DNA of 64,000 nt, from assembly GCA_022457155.1 (NCBI GenBank), contig JAJGOT010000258.1, forward strand, positions 556,501 to 620,500, given 5' to 3'. Made by a program: the position numbers and the translations under genes. The DNA is from Cladopsammia gracilis. Lineage: Eukaryota > Cnidaria > Anthozoa > Scleractinia > Dendrophylliidae. This document shows, one piece after another, positions 55,320-64,000 of the stretch (positions are counted from its first letter, which is position 1; the number at the start of each line of letters is the position of its first letter). The notes below the pieces were generated by a model. It worked only from the letters and a program-made list of their open reading frames with translations, did not search any database and was not told the DNA's origin.

Positions 55320-56190
55320 AGCCTAACAGCGTTGCCCTCTGAAGACCCTCTGAACAAGCTTAACTAAGATGAAACTTAACTTAGGTGAAAGGTCGGAATT
55401 AAGATTGACGACTAGGCTATTTTTCAATTTTAGCAATACTAAAAACAGCAGTAAGCTTAAGATTATTACCCACCGTCTGCACAGTACATTTAGACCGTAC
55501 AAAAGTTCACAAAAACAACTTTTTCTCCGTCTAATAGAATAACTATTACGACTATTTTCCGAATAAAATACACTTGTTGCTTGTCAAAAAATGCCCGAGA
55601 AACTGATTTGGAAATCAAAATTGCAAAACTACACAAACATATTTGCATAAGGCGACGCGAGTATAAAATCTAAGTCTTGTTTTGTTTACATAAAATCGCT
55701 TCTCAATGTATGTAATGAATGAACAAATACATAAAAATGGACAACACAATCTTCCTTCGAAAAATTTTATTCAAATCTCCATTAGTTTATGTTTAAAAGT
55801 AAAACGCAAAACCCGCATCGAGGCCGAGCCAAGTCTTCGATGAAATTCAAGAAATAAATACAACTGAATTTAAGCTACACGTTTAAAATCAATTCTCCAA
55901 ACCTAACGATCGAGAACACAAACAAAAAGTCAATCACAGATTGATATCAAGATAAATTCCCATCGAAAAATGTAAAAATTTGTTTTACCTTTAACTCCCT
56001 CCGGCGACTACTGTGCTTGGAAATTCTTAAAATCTCCGCTTTGGTGCTGAAATCCGTAAAACGAACCCATCTCTCGCATTGCTAAACATATCAAACTCTT
56101 TCCCCAATACGACGGACATTTGTTTTTCTCGGCTCCAGGCGGACGCGGCCGCTAACCCCAGGTAATGCGCATGCTCTCCGGTTCAAATTT
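55320..56190. other. No recognisable gene
   Basis: AT-rich, with a slightly GC-richer end (56110-56190) leading into the exon-like sequence at 56196. Confidence 0.4.
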
Positions 56191-56195
56191 TCAAA

Positions 56196-56385
56196 ATGGC
56201 GGACAGGCCAAAGAGAGAAATAAAAGAACCAAAGCGATTCTGCAACGAATACTCAGCATACATCCCCGTTAAAAAGGTCAAACACGGAAAAAAGATACAA
56301 AACTATATGATATTGAAATCACGGAGGTTGACAAACCCAATAAGAGATTGAAAATTCATTACATTGGCTACAGCACTCACTTTCT
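56196..56385 (+). pseudogene. Exon-like fragment resembling a chromo-barrel/tudor-knot start
   Basis: ATG in a good context (AAAATGGCGG) opens MADRPKREIKEPKRFCNEYS. After a run of six A near 56288 the sense frame shifts and reads LYDIEITEVDKPNKRLKIHY plus IGYS. The latter resembles the beta-strand core of chromo-barrel or tudor-knot domains, which bind modified histones. The match stops at about 56372, where a pyrimidine-rich CAG and then a coiled-coil exon on the opposite strand begin. One frame break and abrupt truncation suggest a fragment. The domain call is tentative. Confidence 0.45.
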
Positions 56386-56545
56386 TCTCAGCTGTTTCGA
56401 GAGCTTGTCGGGCGTTTTCATCAACTCGCAATCGCTTTTCCTCTTCCTGTACTAGTGATTCTTCTAATGCTCTTTTCTCTCCCCTTAACCGGTTATTCTC
56501 ATTTTTAAGCTGATGTACATCAATTTCGTTATAATACACCTTAAA
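56384..56545 (-). CDS. Possible coiled-coil exon
   Basis: The minus strand reads about 53 residues dominated by Glu, Lys, Arg and Leu (QLKNENNRLRGEKRALEESL, then VDENARQALETAEKK) in heptad-like spacing. It ends at a plausible donor, AA|GTGAGTGC near 56383. Upstream of the first codons the sequence ends in TTTAAG, a weak acceptor. The protein family is unknown. It abuts the exon-like fragment on the other strand, which makes rearrangement likely. Confidence 0.4.
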
Positions 56546-57029
56546 TTGATACAGAGGACCTGTTTCAAACTTGTTAAGAAGTGCATTTAATTGCCTTCCG
56601 CCACATTATTTACTAGCGGTCTTAGTTGCTTTCTGGAGACAAAATATTTTTTTTGAAGACTTTTTAAAATGCGGCGTATACATGATCGCTCAAACACTTT
56701 GTTTACAATAGCCGAGAGAACCGACTGATGGTTTAATTCTCCGTCTTCTTCTTTTTCTTTGTTCCTTCGAAACTGTATAGATTAGTAAGCTGCAACGAAA
56801 ATTTATTGGACGACGTTTAGAAAAAAAAAACCGCAATCGATAGATATACCTAGCCTGAAAAGTGTATTTATTCCAATTCTTACGGATAATAACTTTACAA
56901 ATCATACTTGTTTATCTCGTACGTAAACGATGGCAGATTAATCCCCGAAGCTCTTTCTGAGCTTCCCGATTCCTCTCCTACTGTTTTCACGCTTATAAAA
57001 CTGGAATAAACAAAAGGACGAAAACATAC

Positions 57030-57199
57030 CTGTTTTGAAAGGCCATTTGACGAGGTAAAATCTGCTTTTTGTTCGACACTTTACACATCAAAACAAAGGA
57101 AATTTGTTCCACTTTTTGATTTCGGCGGTACATTTGCAATTTGCGCTTGCGTAAAAGAGATATCGCCCAAGACTCCTTGCTCGGTCGTATTTTGATCAC
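57030..57199 (-). CDS. Possible 5' exon ending at a good splice donor
   Basis: A minus-strand frame, open across at least 170 bp, ends ACAG|GTATGTTTTC, a strong donor. The peptide is basic, has no motif I know and lacks a clear ATG, so it might instead be untranslated. It lies about 500 bp downstream (minus strand) of the CpG-rich patch at 57640-57900 and 500 bp upstream of the coiled-coil exon, consistent with one minus-strand gene. Confidence 0.25.
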
Positions 57200-57639
57200 G
57201 AACGCCTTGTTAATTTTGACGAAACCGCTCGGGAGAAAGGTGAAAATGACGAGGGAAAAACTTTACTTTAAAGTAAGAAAAAAGGCAAAATAGAAAGTCA
57301 TTATATTATAGTTTAATATTTCGGTGGTACATTGAGGACTTTTTATACAGAGAATCAGCACGATGACAAAACGTTGGAAAATCGCACTCGATTTGAGGGA
57401 GGCGTTGAAGTGGGCGTGGTCTCAAAATTCAATTAGAGACTATTTGTACCCCGTGAGTTTGATATGAAAGGCCTCGAAGCAAGATTTTATCCCTGAAAGC
57501 TCTTCTTTTTCCACTAAAGCGGCATCTGAGTATTCCTTAATTAGTACCCCTGTCTTGAGTAGCAAACCACGAAAAAATGCAGGAAAACATCGACTTTAAT
57601 TTAAACCCGCTCAGTAAACAGCAAAACATCGAAGTGTTT

Positions 57640-57905
57640 TCCCAACTGACGTGACATTCGGCCGTGTAACCGCGCGAAAAACAAAGCCTCGCTTTGGTTT
57701 CAACATGACGTCGTACGTGCATGTTTTGCGACGTCATACGCGCCCGCGAGCTAGCCCTGCGCGACAGCGGAACCCGGAGGGCGGAGGACGGCGAGCACAC
57801 GCGGGCCCGCGAAACATTCCGCTAGCCATGACCATGAAAAATGACGGCATAGGTTCTATGAGTATGGTGCTCCGCCGGGACTTCGGCCCGCGGGCTCCGC
57901 TATAA
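57640..57905. promoter_or_regulatory. CpG-rich promoter-like patch with CRE-like sites
   Basis: This is the most CpG-dense stretch of the window. It holds ATGACGTCGTACG and GCGACGTCATACGCG, two mirrored CRE/ATF-like sites about 25 bp apart. A promoter for a minus-strand gene to its left is inferred. Confidence 0.4.
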
Positions 57906-57909
57906 TTAT

Positions 57910-58735
57910 TTATTCATAACGGAATACTTCATGTCAAATACTATAATATTAATTTTTACAATTCGCTTCTACAAAATAGTAGAAAATTGTATTCTGCTTT
58001 GAAGTCAGTTTACCTCAACACAGAGAGGCTAAGCTTCTTTGTTTAACCGCCATAATCATGATGAAACTCGACAATGGCTAAAGAGTACGATTTTTATCTT
58101 TAAGGACTGATAATCCACAGCAGCTTTAATTGAAATAACTAGCTAAAACTGCGTTCTTGCATGGGGAGATCTCTGCGTGCTGGTTTATAAACAAAAACGC
58201 AAACACAGCTCTAGAAGAGTTCTCACATGTAACTACAATCAAAAAATTAATCATTAAAGAGTGATAATTTTCTCGTCAATAAAAACTGTTAGACAAAGTG
58301 AGGAGTCCGTCTGAAAGTCATTTATGCGAAAAGGTCCTGGAAAAGGATTAACAGTTTTTGATCGCCTTGTATTAACATTTAAGTAAGTCTATGTTTTGCT
58401 ATTATAAGCTTTTCTAGTTTTCCTTTTACAAGAAAACCAGTCGGAGGAAATTAATTCACGCCGACATTTTATTCACTAGACTGAAAGGAGCAAAACGTGT
58501 GTGGAAATTTTCGCGATGCTTTGCTTCGGACAGCAAAATGGGGAAATTTTCATTGGCATTTTTCGTTTACGAGTAAAATTTTGGCAGATAGTTTGCGAGC
58601 CACTGGAAAGAAATTTCCACGCGCGGTTCCAAACATAACAATTCATAGTAATAATATCGCTATTAACTGGTTCCTAATCAAAAACAAAATTTATTTCTGG
58701 CAAAACGAAAAATTTAAAGGCTTAGTTTTGAAATA
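57910..58735. other. No recognisable gene
   Basis: AT-rich sequence without supported feature. The dispersed repeat shared with 52490 begins at its right edge. Confidence 0.4.
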
Positions 58736-58985
58736 ACTTTGAAAACCAAGCGAGATCCTGCCAGTATATACCAAACTTTAAGAGATTTTGCAAGCCCGTG
58801 TTAGATTCTGCCACTTTTATATTTCCAAAAAGTGCGAATTGGACAACAAATACAGAAAGCTTCCTGTTTTGGAATATCTCCTTGCTTTTAGAACACAGTT
58901 CTTGATCAAGTTCAAACTAAATTGCAACAAAAATATGATAACTTGGTCATTATCGTCATATTTGTTTGATTTACTATGCATTAGG
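58736..58985 (+). repeat. Dispersed repeat, also at 52490-52722
   Basis: See 52490. This copy is longer by about 20 bp and passes directly into the repeat at 59030. Confidence 0.65.
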
Positions 58986-59029
58986 GTTTTCCGATTTAGC
59001 GGAAATAACGCGGAAACGGAAGGATTTTT

Positions 59030-59260
59030 TCCGGATATATAAGTGATACAATTAACCCTTATATTATTACAATGAAATTCAATTCGTTCTATAGGTGTTG
59101 CACATTCACTAAAGCGTGATGCTTGAAGTTATTTTTGGCGGTGAATTTGCCTGTAAAGACCTGTAAGCCCGGCGTAGCTTTTTCTTGACAGCTAGAGTTA
59201 CCTTTTTGTAAACAAGGCCAAACACACGAGGATTGACCGGACACTGCTAAATGTACTTGT
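59030..59260 (+). repeat. Dispersed repeat, also at 62830-63065
   Basis: Both copies run from CCGGATATATAA through GGTGAATTTGCCTGTAAAGA to AACAAGGCCAAACACACGA in the same orientation, with small differences. Confidence 0.75.
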
Positions 59261-59284
59261 ATTCTTAATTTCAAAAACGCACCG

Positions 59285-59810
59285 TTTTTATCTCGTTAAT
59301 GCGCTTGCGCATTAAGCGAGATTTCGGAGTCAGTCACGTAAAAAGGGACAAAAGTTGTTAACAAAATTTTGTGGACTTTTGTCCGGGGGGGTTTCTTCCT
59401 TCTTCTTTATAGAAGTTATATTAGGGCATTGAAGATATGGTTGGTTAAACCGGTTAGGATTTCAACAAGGGCGTCACATACTGCACCTAAAATTTTTGGG
59501 GAGCACCCCCGGACCTATTGTTAATTTCCCTAGGGTATTGGGATGTCAGAACTTGTGATGAACTTGTCATATCTCACATTACGTTACCGCAAAGGCATTA
59601 AGTTCTTCTTAAGTTTCGATATCTCACGTTACCTATCAGCTTCAATCATTTGCCGTAAAGCCAAAAATAGGTCAAATGCGTTTTTTGGCAAACGCAGTTT
59701 GAGAATTTCACGGTGTATTTTTACGAATGGCGACGTTTTAAGAAAGTTAAATGGGACGGGAAAGTTTGTGTTTTAATATGAGCGATATGGCAGAGCAAAA
59801 TTTGCGTTTG
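59285..59810 (+). mobile_element. Element A, copy 4 (5' part only)
   Basis: It starts with TTTTTATCTCGTTAATGCGC and follows copy 1 to about position 13150 of that copy, with small deletions, then stops at GCAGAGCAAAAT. Confidence 0.8.
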
Positions 59811-59814
59811 TTCT

Positions 59815-60465
59815 AGTACGCGGGTGGCGGCTTAGAATTTACAACATGAACGCTTATCAGCATAAGTGGAAAAGCGTTATTTCCTGAATTATTCTAGAGC
59901 TCTCACGCAAGTATGAACCTACCTGCCATGATCTATCAAGAAACGAAACATAATTATTATCAATTCGCTGTTCTGACTTAAATGAGTTCAAATTTTATAT
60001 TCAAGTTCCGATGAATTTCATTGAATTCTCAAAAGCTTGTTCATTTGGCTCGGATGGTTTTATGCCGGTGGATTTTCAAGATCAGTTGCTTATACGCGCC
60101 ACACTGTGAAAGAATTTTCCGGGAAAGTTTAAAATTTTACAAGATTTTGGTCTATTGTCTTGCCAAATAATGCCATTTCAATGTAATCGATTTTTGTTAC
60201 AGTTAGCGTAAACTTCGAGTTCTACGAAGGGTTCGAGTTTAATCAATTTTTGCATAACCGGAATTCAACTGGATAAAAATGTACGACGATGAGTCGTGCA
60301 CTTGTAATAAATCAAATAAACTGCAGATAAGATAACTTGTAATAAGCTGAGCATGCAAGGCCTAGCCGTGTGGTTTTAACGCAATGAGAAGTTCGTAGAC
60401 AATATAATAATTAAGGCCTTTAAAAATCAGTTGAAATCATTAATTCAAATGGATGGACTCAATAC
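59815..60465. other. No recognisable gene
   Basis: No frame, repeat or splice signal I can support. Confidence 0.4.
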
Positions 60466-60467
60466 CT

Positions 60468-62163
60468 ATTTAGTTTCGCTGTGGCTATATGGCCGGTAAC
60501 CAGTCAAGGTTTTCAAAACACTATTAAAATGGCCGGCAGTTCTATATTCACAGTAAATTTCTCAAAATCGAAAAATTCCAGCTAATCTAAACTATCATAT
60601 ATCGATTCAGAAAGGTCAAGCGATCCTGAAATGCTTTATAGATCTCAAGTCTAGTGTTTGGTTTACGCTGGGCTCAGTAGACGAAATCATGTTTTGTGAC
60701 ACTTAGAAAGTTTTTCAGTTCGACTGCCGGTCAAGGTTTTCAAAACACTAAATGGCCGGCAGTTCTATTTTTTCAGTAAATTTCACAAAATCGAAAAAAT
60801 CCAGCCATTCTGAACTATCATATGTCGTGATCCTGATCAAACGAGCCGGTTTTGTGGGATTTCTATATCACGAACCCCCCGACGAAACCATGTTTTTGCA
60901 GTCGAGCTGAAAAAAGTTCCAAGTGTCACAAAACATGGGTTTGTCTTCTGAGCCCAGGGTAAACCAAACACTAGACTTGAGATCTATAAAGCATTTCAGG
61001 ATCGCTTGACTTTTTTAAATCGACATATGATAGTTTAGATTAGCCGGAATTTTTCGATTTTGTGAAATTTAGTGAGAATATAGAACTGCCGGCCATTTAG
61101 TGTTTTGAAAACCTTGACCGGCAGTCGAGCTGAAAAAAGATCTAAGTGTTCGTCTTCTGAGCCCAGGGTAAACCAAACACTTGACTTGAGATCTATAAAG
61201 CATTTCAGGATCGCTTGACTTTTCTAAATCGACATATGATAGTTTAGATTAGCTGGAATTTTTCGATTTTGTGAAATTTACTGAGAATATAGAACTGCCG
61301 GCCATATAGTGTTTTGGAAACCTTGACCGGCAGTCGAGCTGAAAAAAGTTCCAAGTGTCACAAAACATGGTTTCGTGATATAGAAATCCCACAAAACCGG
61401 CTCGTTTGATCAGGATCACGACATATGATAGTTCAGAATGGCTGTATTGTTTTCGATTTGTCAAATTTACTGAGAATATAGGACTGCCGGCCATTTAGTG
61501 TTTTGAAAACCTTGACCGGCAGTCGAGCTAAAAAAAGTTCTAAGTGTCACAAAACATGGTTTCGTGATCTAGAAATCCCACAAAACCGGCTCGTTTGATC
61601 AGGATCACGACATATGATAGTTCAGAATGGCTGGGTTTTTTCGATTTGTCAAATTTACTGAGTTTAGTGTTTTGAAAACCTTGACCGGCAGTCAAGCTGA
61701 AAAAAGTTTAAGTGTCACAAAACATGATTTCGTCTACTGAGCCCAGCGTAAACCAAACACTAGGCTTGAAATCTATAAAGCATTTCAGGATCGCTTGACC
61801 TTTCTAAATCGACATATGATAGTTTAGATTAGCTGGAATTTTTCGATTTTGAGAAATTTACTGAGAATATAGGACTGCCGGCCATTTAGTGTTTTGAAAA
61901 CCTTGACCGGCAGTCGAACTGAAAAAATTTCAGTGTCACAAAACATGATTTCGTCTACTGAGCCCAGCGTAAACCAAACACTAGGCTTGAAATGTATAAA
62001 GCATTTCAGGATCGCTTGACCTTTCTAAATCGACATATGATAGTTTAGATTAGCTGGAATTTTTCGATTTTGAGAAATTTACTGAGAATATAGGACTGCC
62101 GGCTATTTAGTGTTTTGAAAACCTTGACCGGTTACCGGCCATATAGCCACAGCGATTTAGTTT
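60468..62163. mobile_element. 1.68-kb foldback element with perfect 9-bp TSD
   Basis: ATTTAGTTT lies at 60468-60476 and 62155-62163. Inside, CGCTGTGGCTATATGGCCGG at the left end is mirrored exactly at the right. The body consists of an internal unit (AAGGTTTTCAAAACACTA ... GGCCGGCAG) repeated about twice in one orientation on the left and about six times inverted on the right. Some units include a CATTTCAGGATCGCTTGAC module and others a CATATGATAGTTCAGAATGG module. A 9-bp duplication fits Mutator-like elements. No coding capacity. Confidence 0.9.
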
Positions 62164-62164
62164 A

Positions 62165-62825
62165 CTCTTAATTCCAAAGATAAATAGTATTGAAATATTT
62201 ATGAAGAGGAATTTAACCGTTGCAACCCCTTAAAACTGTACTTATCTATATCCTTGGTGCACTGTATTAAATTTGTCTTAATAGGTTTTTAGAAGACTTA
62301 CCTTCTACTTGCAGCTGAAAAAGCTAGGCTTAAACGTAACAGTCGCTAAACTGTCAAAAATGCCAACGAAGGTTTTAGCGAGCTCCACGCAGCTATAAAG
62401 CGTAGCGAATACAAGCTAAAATTACAGCCTTTACTGAGACACTTACGATACGACCAAAAACAGATCGCTGCATTCACCCCTCTCATAAAATAGAAGTCTG
62501 TATACAGGTGAACATTTCAAGTTCGTTTACCAACAGGTTGCAACTGAACTGACTGAAAATTCTAAAAACTGACAGGAATCTTCTGCGACACCTCCTTTCA
62601 ACAACCTTGACGGGCTTTTTTAATTTCGTTCCTATTACAAATTAAGTTATCGTCTCTTCCGTAGAAAAATACGTAAACATTGGGAACATCAAACTTTAAG
62701 AGGGTATAAAGGAAAACACACATCTGAACAGCGCCACCATTTTGGACGGTAATCTATCCGTTCCGATGTTAATCGCGTAACTCTTTCCTCCTTTCCGGTT
62801 CTAGATTTCTGTTCGTGAAATGACC
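62165..62825. other. No recognisable gene
   Basis: AT-rich sequence without clear repeats or frames. Confidence 0.4.
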
Positions 62826-62829
62826 CGAT

Positions 62830-63065
62830 TTTTCCGGATATATAATTGATACTATCCATTAGATTATTACAATGGAACTCAATTCATTCTATAGGTGTCA
62901 GAACATTCACTGAAGCGTGATCCTTGAAGTTGTTTCTCGCGGTGAATTTGCCTGTAAAGAGCTGTAAACCCGGCGCAGCTTTTTCTCGACAGCTACAGTG
63001 AGCTTACTTTACCATTTTGTAAACAAGGCCAAACACACGACAAATTAATCTAGCACTGCTAAATG
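62830..63065 (+). repeat. Dispersed repeat, second copy of 59030-59260
   Basis: See 59030. It is followed by a short direct duplication of CCAATTGTCAGTTAAC (about 63086 and 63115). Confidence 0.75.
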
Positions 63066-63429
63066 AGGGTGCTAATGGGGGTACCCAATTGTCAGTTAAC
63101 TACTATTTTTTCGGCCAATTGTCAGTTAACAAGAGGCTACACTGGTAGCCTATACTCATGCGCTTGTATAAGAAAGTTTTGTTTTTCTTTTTTAACTGGG
63201 TCACGCTGTCGGAAATCGGTTCATTTCAATATTTTCATTCATTGATCTTATCAAGTGATTTAGCTTGACAAGTAGGAAATTACGTATATCAGTAAAGCTT
63301 TTAAATTTGCAAAGTTAAGATAAGGTTACTTTAAAGGCCATGAGAATAACCAGAGTGAATGCGTTTTCGGGATTGGAGTTAGAACAGCCGCTTTACGAAA
63401 ATTATCCGACATTAGATTCTCATACAAAA

Positions 63430-63480
63430 ACCATAATTTCTCACCTGTCAAGATAGCTTCCAAAACCGTAATAAGGATCG
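63430..63480 (-). CDS. Possible second exon of the right-edge host gene
   Basis: The minus strand shows a pyrimidine-rich tract and CAG, then a short frame reading LTDDPYYGFGSYLD, then G|GTGAGAAA as donor. The reading phase relative to the exon at 63730 does not join cleanly, so this remains a suggestion. Confidence 0.2.
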
Positions 63481-63729
63481 TCAGTAAGATGTCTGTTTGA
63501 TACAGGATCGTACACAGAGAGTATGGGAAGGAAAAAAATCGAAAGTCACTGATGCTTGTGTCCAATAAAATACGGTGTGTCCACTTACTTTGGAGTCTGC
63601 TTAATACAGGTTTTAGTGTAATCAGAAATCTTACTCATTTAATCTAACTTTGAAAAGGGCTCGTGTGGTCAAACCCGGGGTCAACCCGCGTTCGCGTGCT
63701 AGGACAAAATGACGAAACAAAATACATAC

Positions 63730-63990
63730 CATGTACTTCCCATTAGAAAAGGTAGCTCCATTTCCAACTGAGCCTTTGTAACAGCTTTCCCGTCGATCTT
63801 CTCTAATCGGAACAACTTTAAATCAAACTCACCGAGTCCAAACTTTCCGCTTATTGTTTGATTATATGTCCATTGAATTGTGCTTTGTCATGTCAAACGG
63901 TATGCGACTTATGTGCCATTCGAATGCCGATCCTTTGTCATCATCTCGATAAAAACTCAGAATAACTTTGACCACGCCACTCGACGCCAT
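63730..63990 (-). CDS. Probable first exon of a host gene
   Basis: ATG at 63990 opens MASSGVVKVILSFYRDDDKG, continuing to a stop at 63862. From about 63880 the next frame is open and reads QTISGKFGLGEFDLKLFRLE and onward to a strong splice donor, CATG|GTATGT at 63730/63729. The two halves look like one coding exon of about 87 codons with one base gained or lost near 63875-63890. I do not recognise the domain. The open frame, biased composition and donor make this the best host-gene candidate in the window. Confidence 0.45.
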
Positions 63991-64000
63991 CACGGAGATC

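Noticed and set aside
55173..55367. 64-residue frame with an Ile/Tyr repeat
   Set aside because: Translation of the TA microsatellite.

Overview
The window looks like part of an animal genome, most likely an anthozoan cnidarian such as a stony coral. It is AT-rich, has almost no long reading frames, and is crowded with short inverted-repeat elements, many bounded by target-site duplications (TSDs) that can be read directly. Isolated exon-like pieces end in GT-AG-type donors. The species call is inference; no diagnostic single-copy gene is present.

Region 1, bases 1 to about 6430: the right-hand part of an integrated DNA-virus-like element of the Polinton-like virus (PLV) kind. It holds the N-terminus of a probable capsid protein (cut by the window edge), a broken structural gene, an intact A32/FtsK-type packaging ATPase, a broken phage-tail-fibre-like gene, two small intact unknown genes (one with a membrane hairpin) and an intact VLTF3-like late transcription factor. 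A 0.9-kb non-coding region follows, with three copies of a CCCACGCGTGGG palindrome, tandem repeats and a 75-nt hairpin. A shared AT-rich motif precedes several of the genes.

Region 2, about 6.4 to 12.6 kb: small repeats and a 2.55-kb foldback element with a 6-bp TSD.

Region 3, 12.6 to 24.4 kb: a nested palindrome. A ~9.8-kb element with kilobase inverted arms (X) has a ~1.85-kb element (A') at its centre and an inverted copy of that element (A1) at its left edge. Two further insertions (C1, and E with a 9-bp TSD) interrupt only the left arm, so the right arm preserves their empty sites and allows relative dating.

Region 4, 24.4 to 43.7 kb: a LINE remnant split by later insertions, another A copy carrying TTAA-flanked and 3-bp-TSD insertions, several MITEs, an integrase-core transposase pseudogene and a 90-bp minisatellite.

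Region 5, 43.7 to 49.3 kb: a 5.6-kb LTR retrotransposon whose LTRs are each 546 bp and look identical. It encodes Gag, zinc knuckle, retropepsin-like protease and a terminal membrane segment, but no reverse transcriptase or integrase. It sits inside an older TTAA element.

Region 6, 49.6 to 64 kb: more repeats, a RecQ-like helicase fragment, a few possible host exons, a CpG-rich promoter-like patch, and a 1.7-kb foldback element with a perfect 9-bp TSD.

Most reading-frame breaks (in the viral genes, the retrotransposon and one host-like exon) fall in runs of A or T, so assembly homopolymer error must be weighed against true decay.
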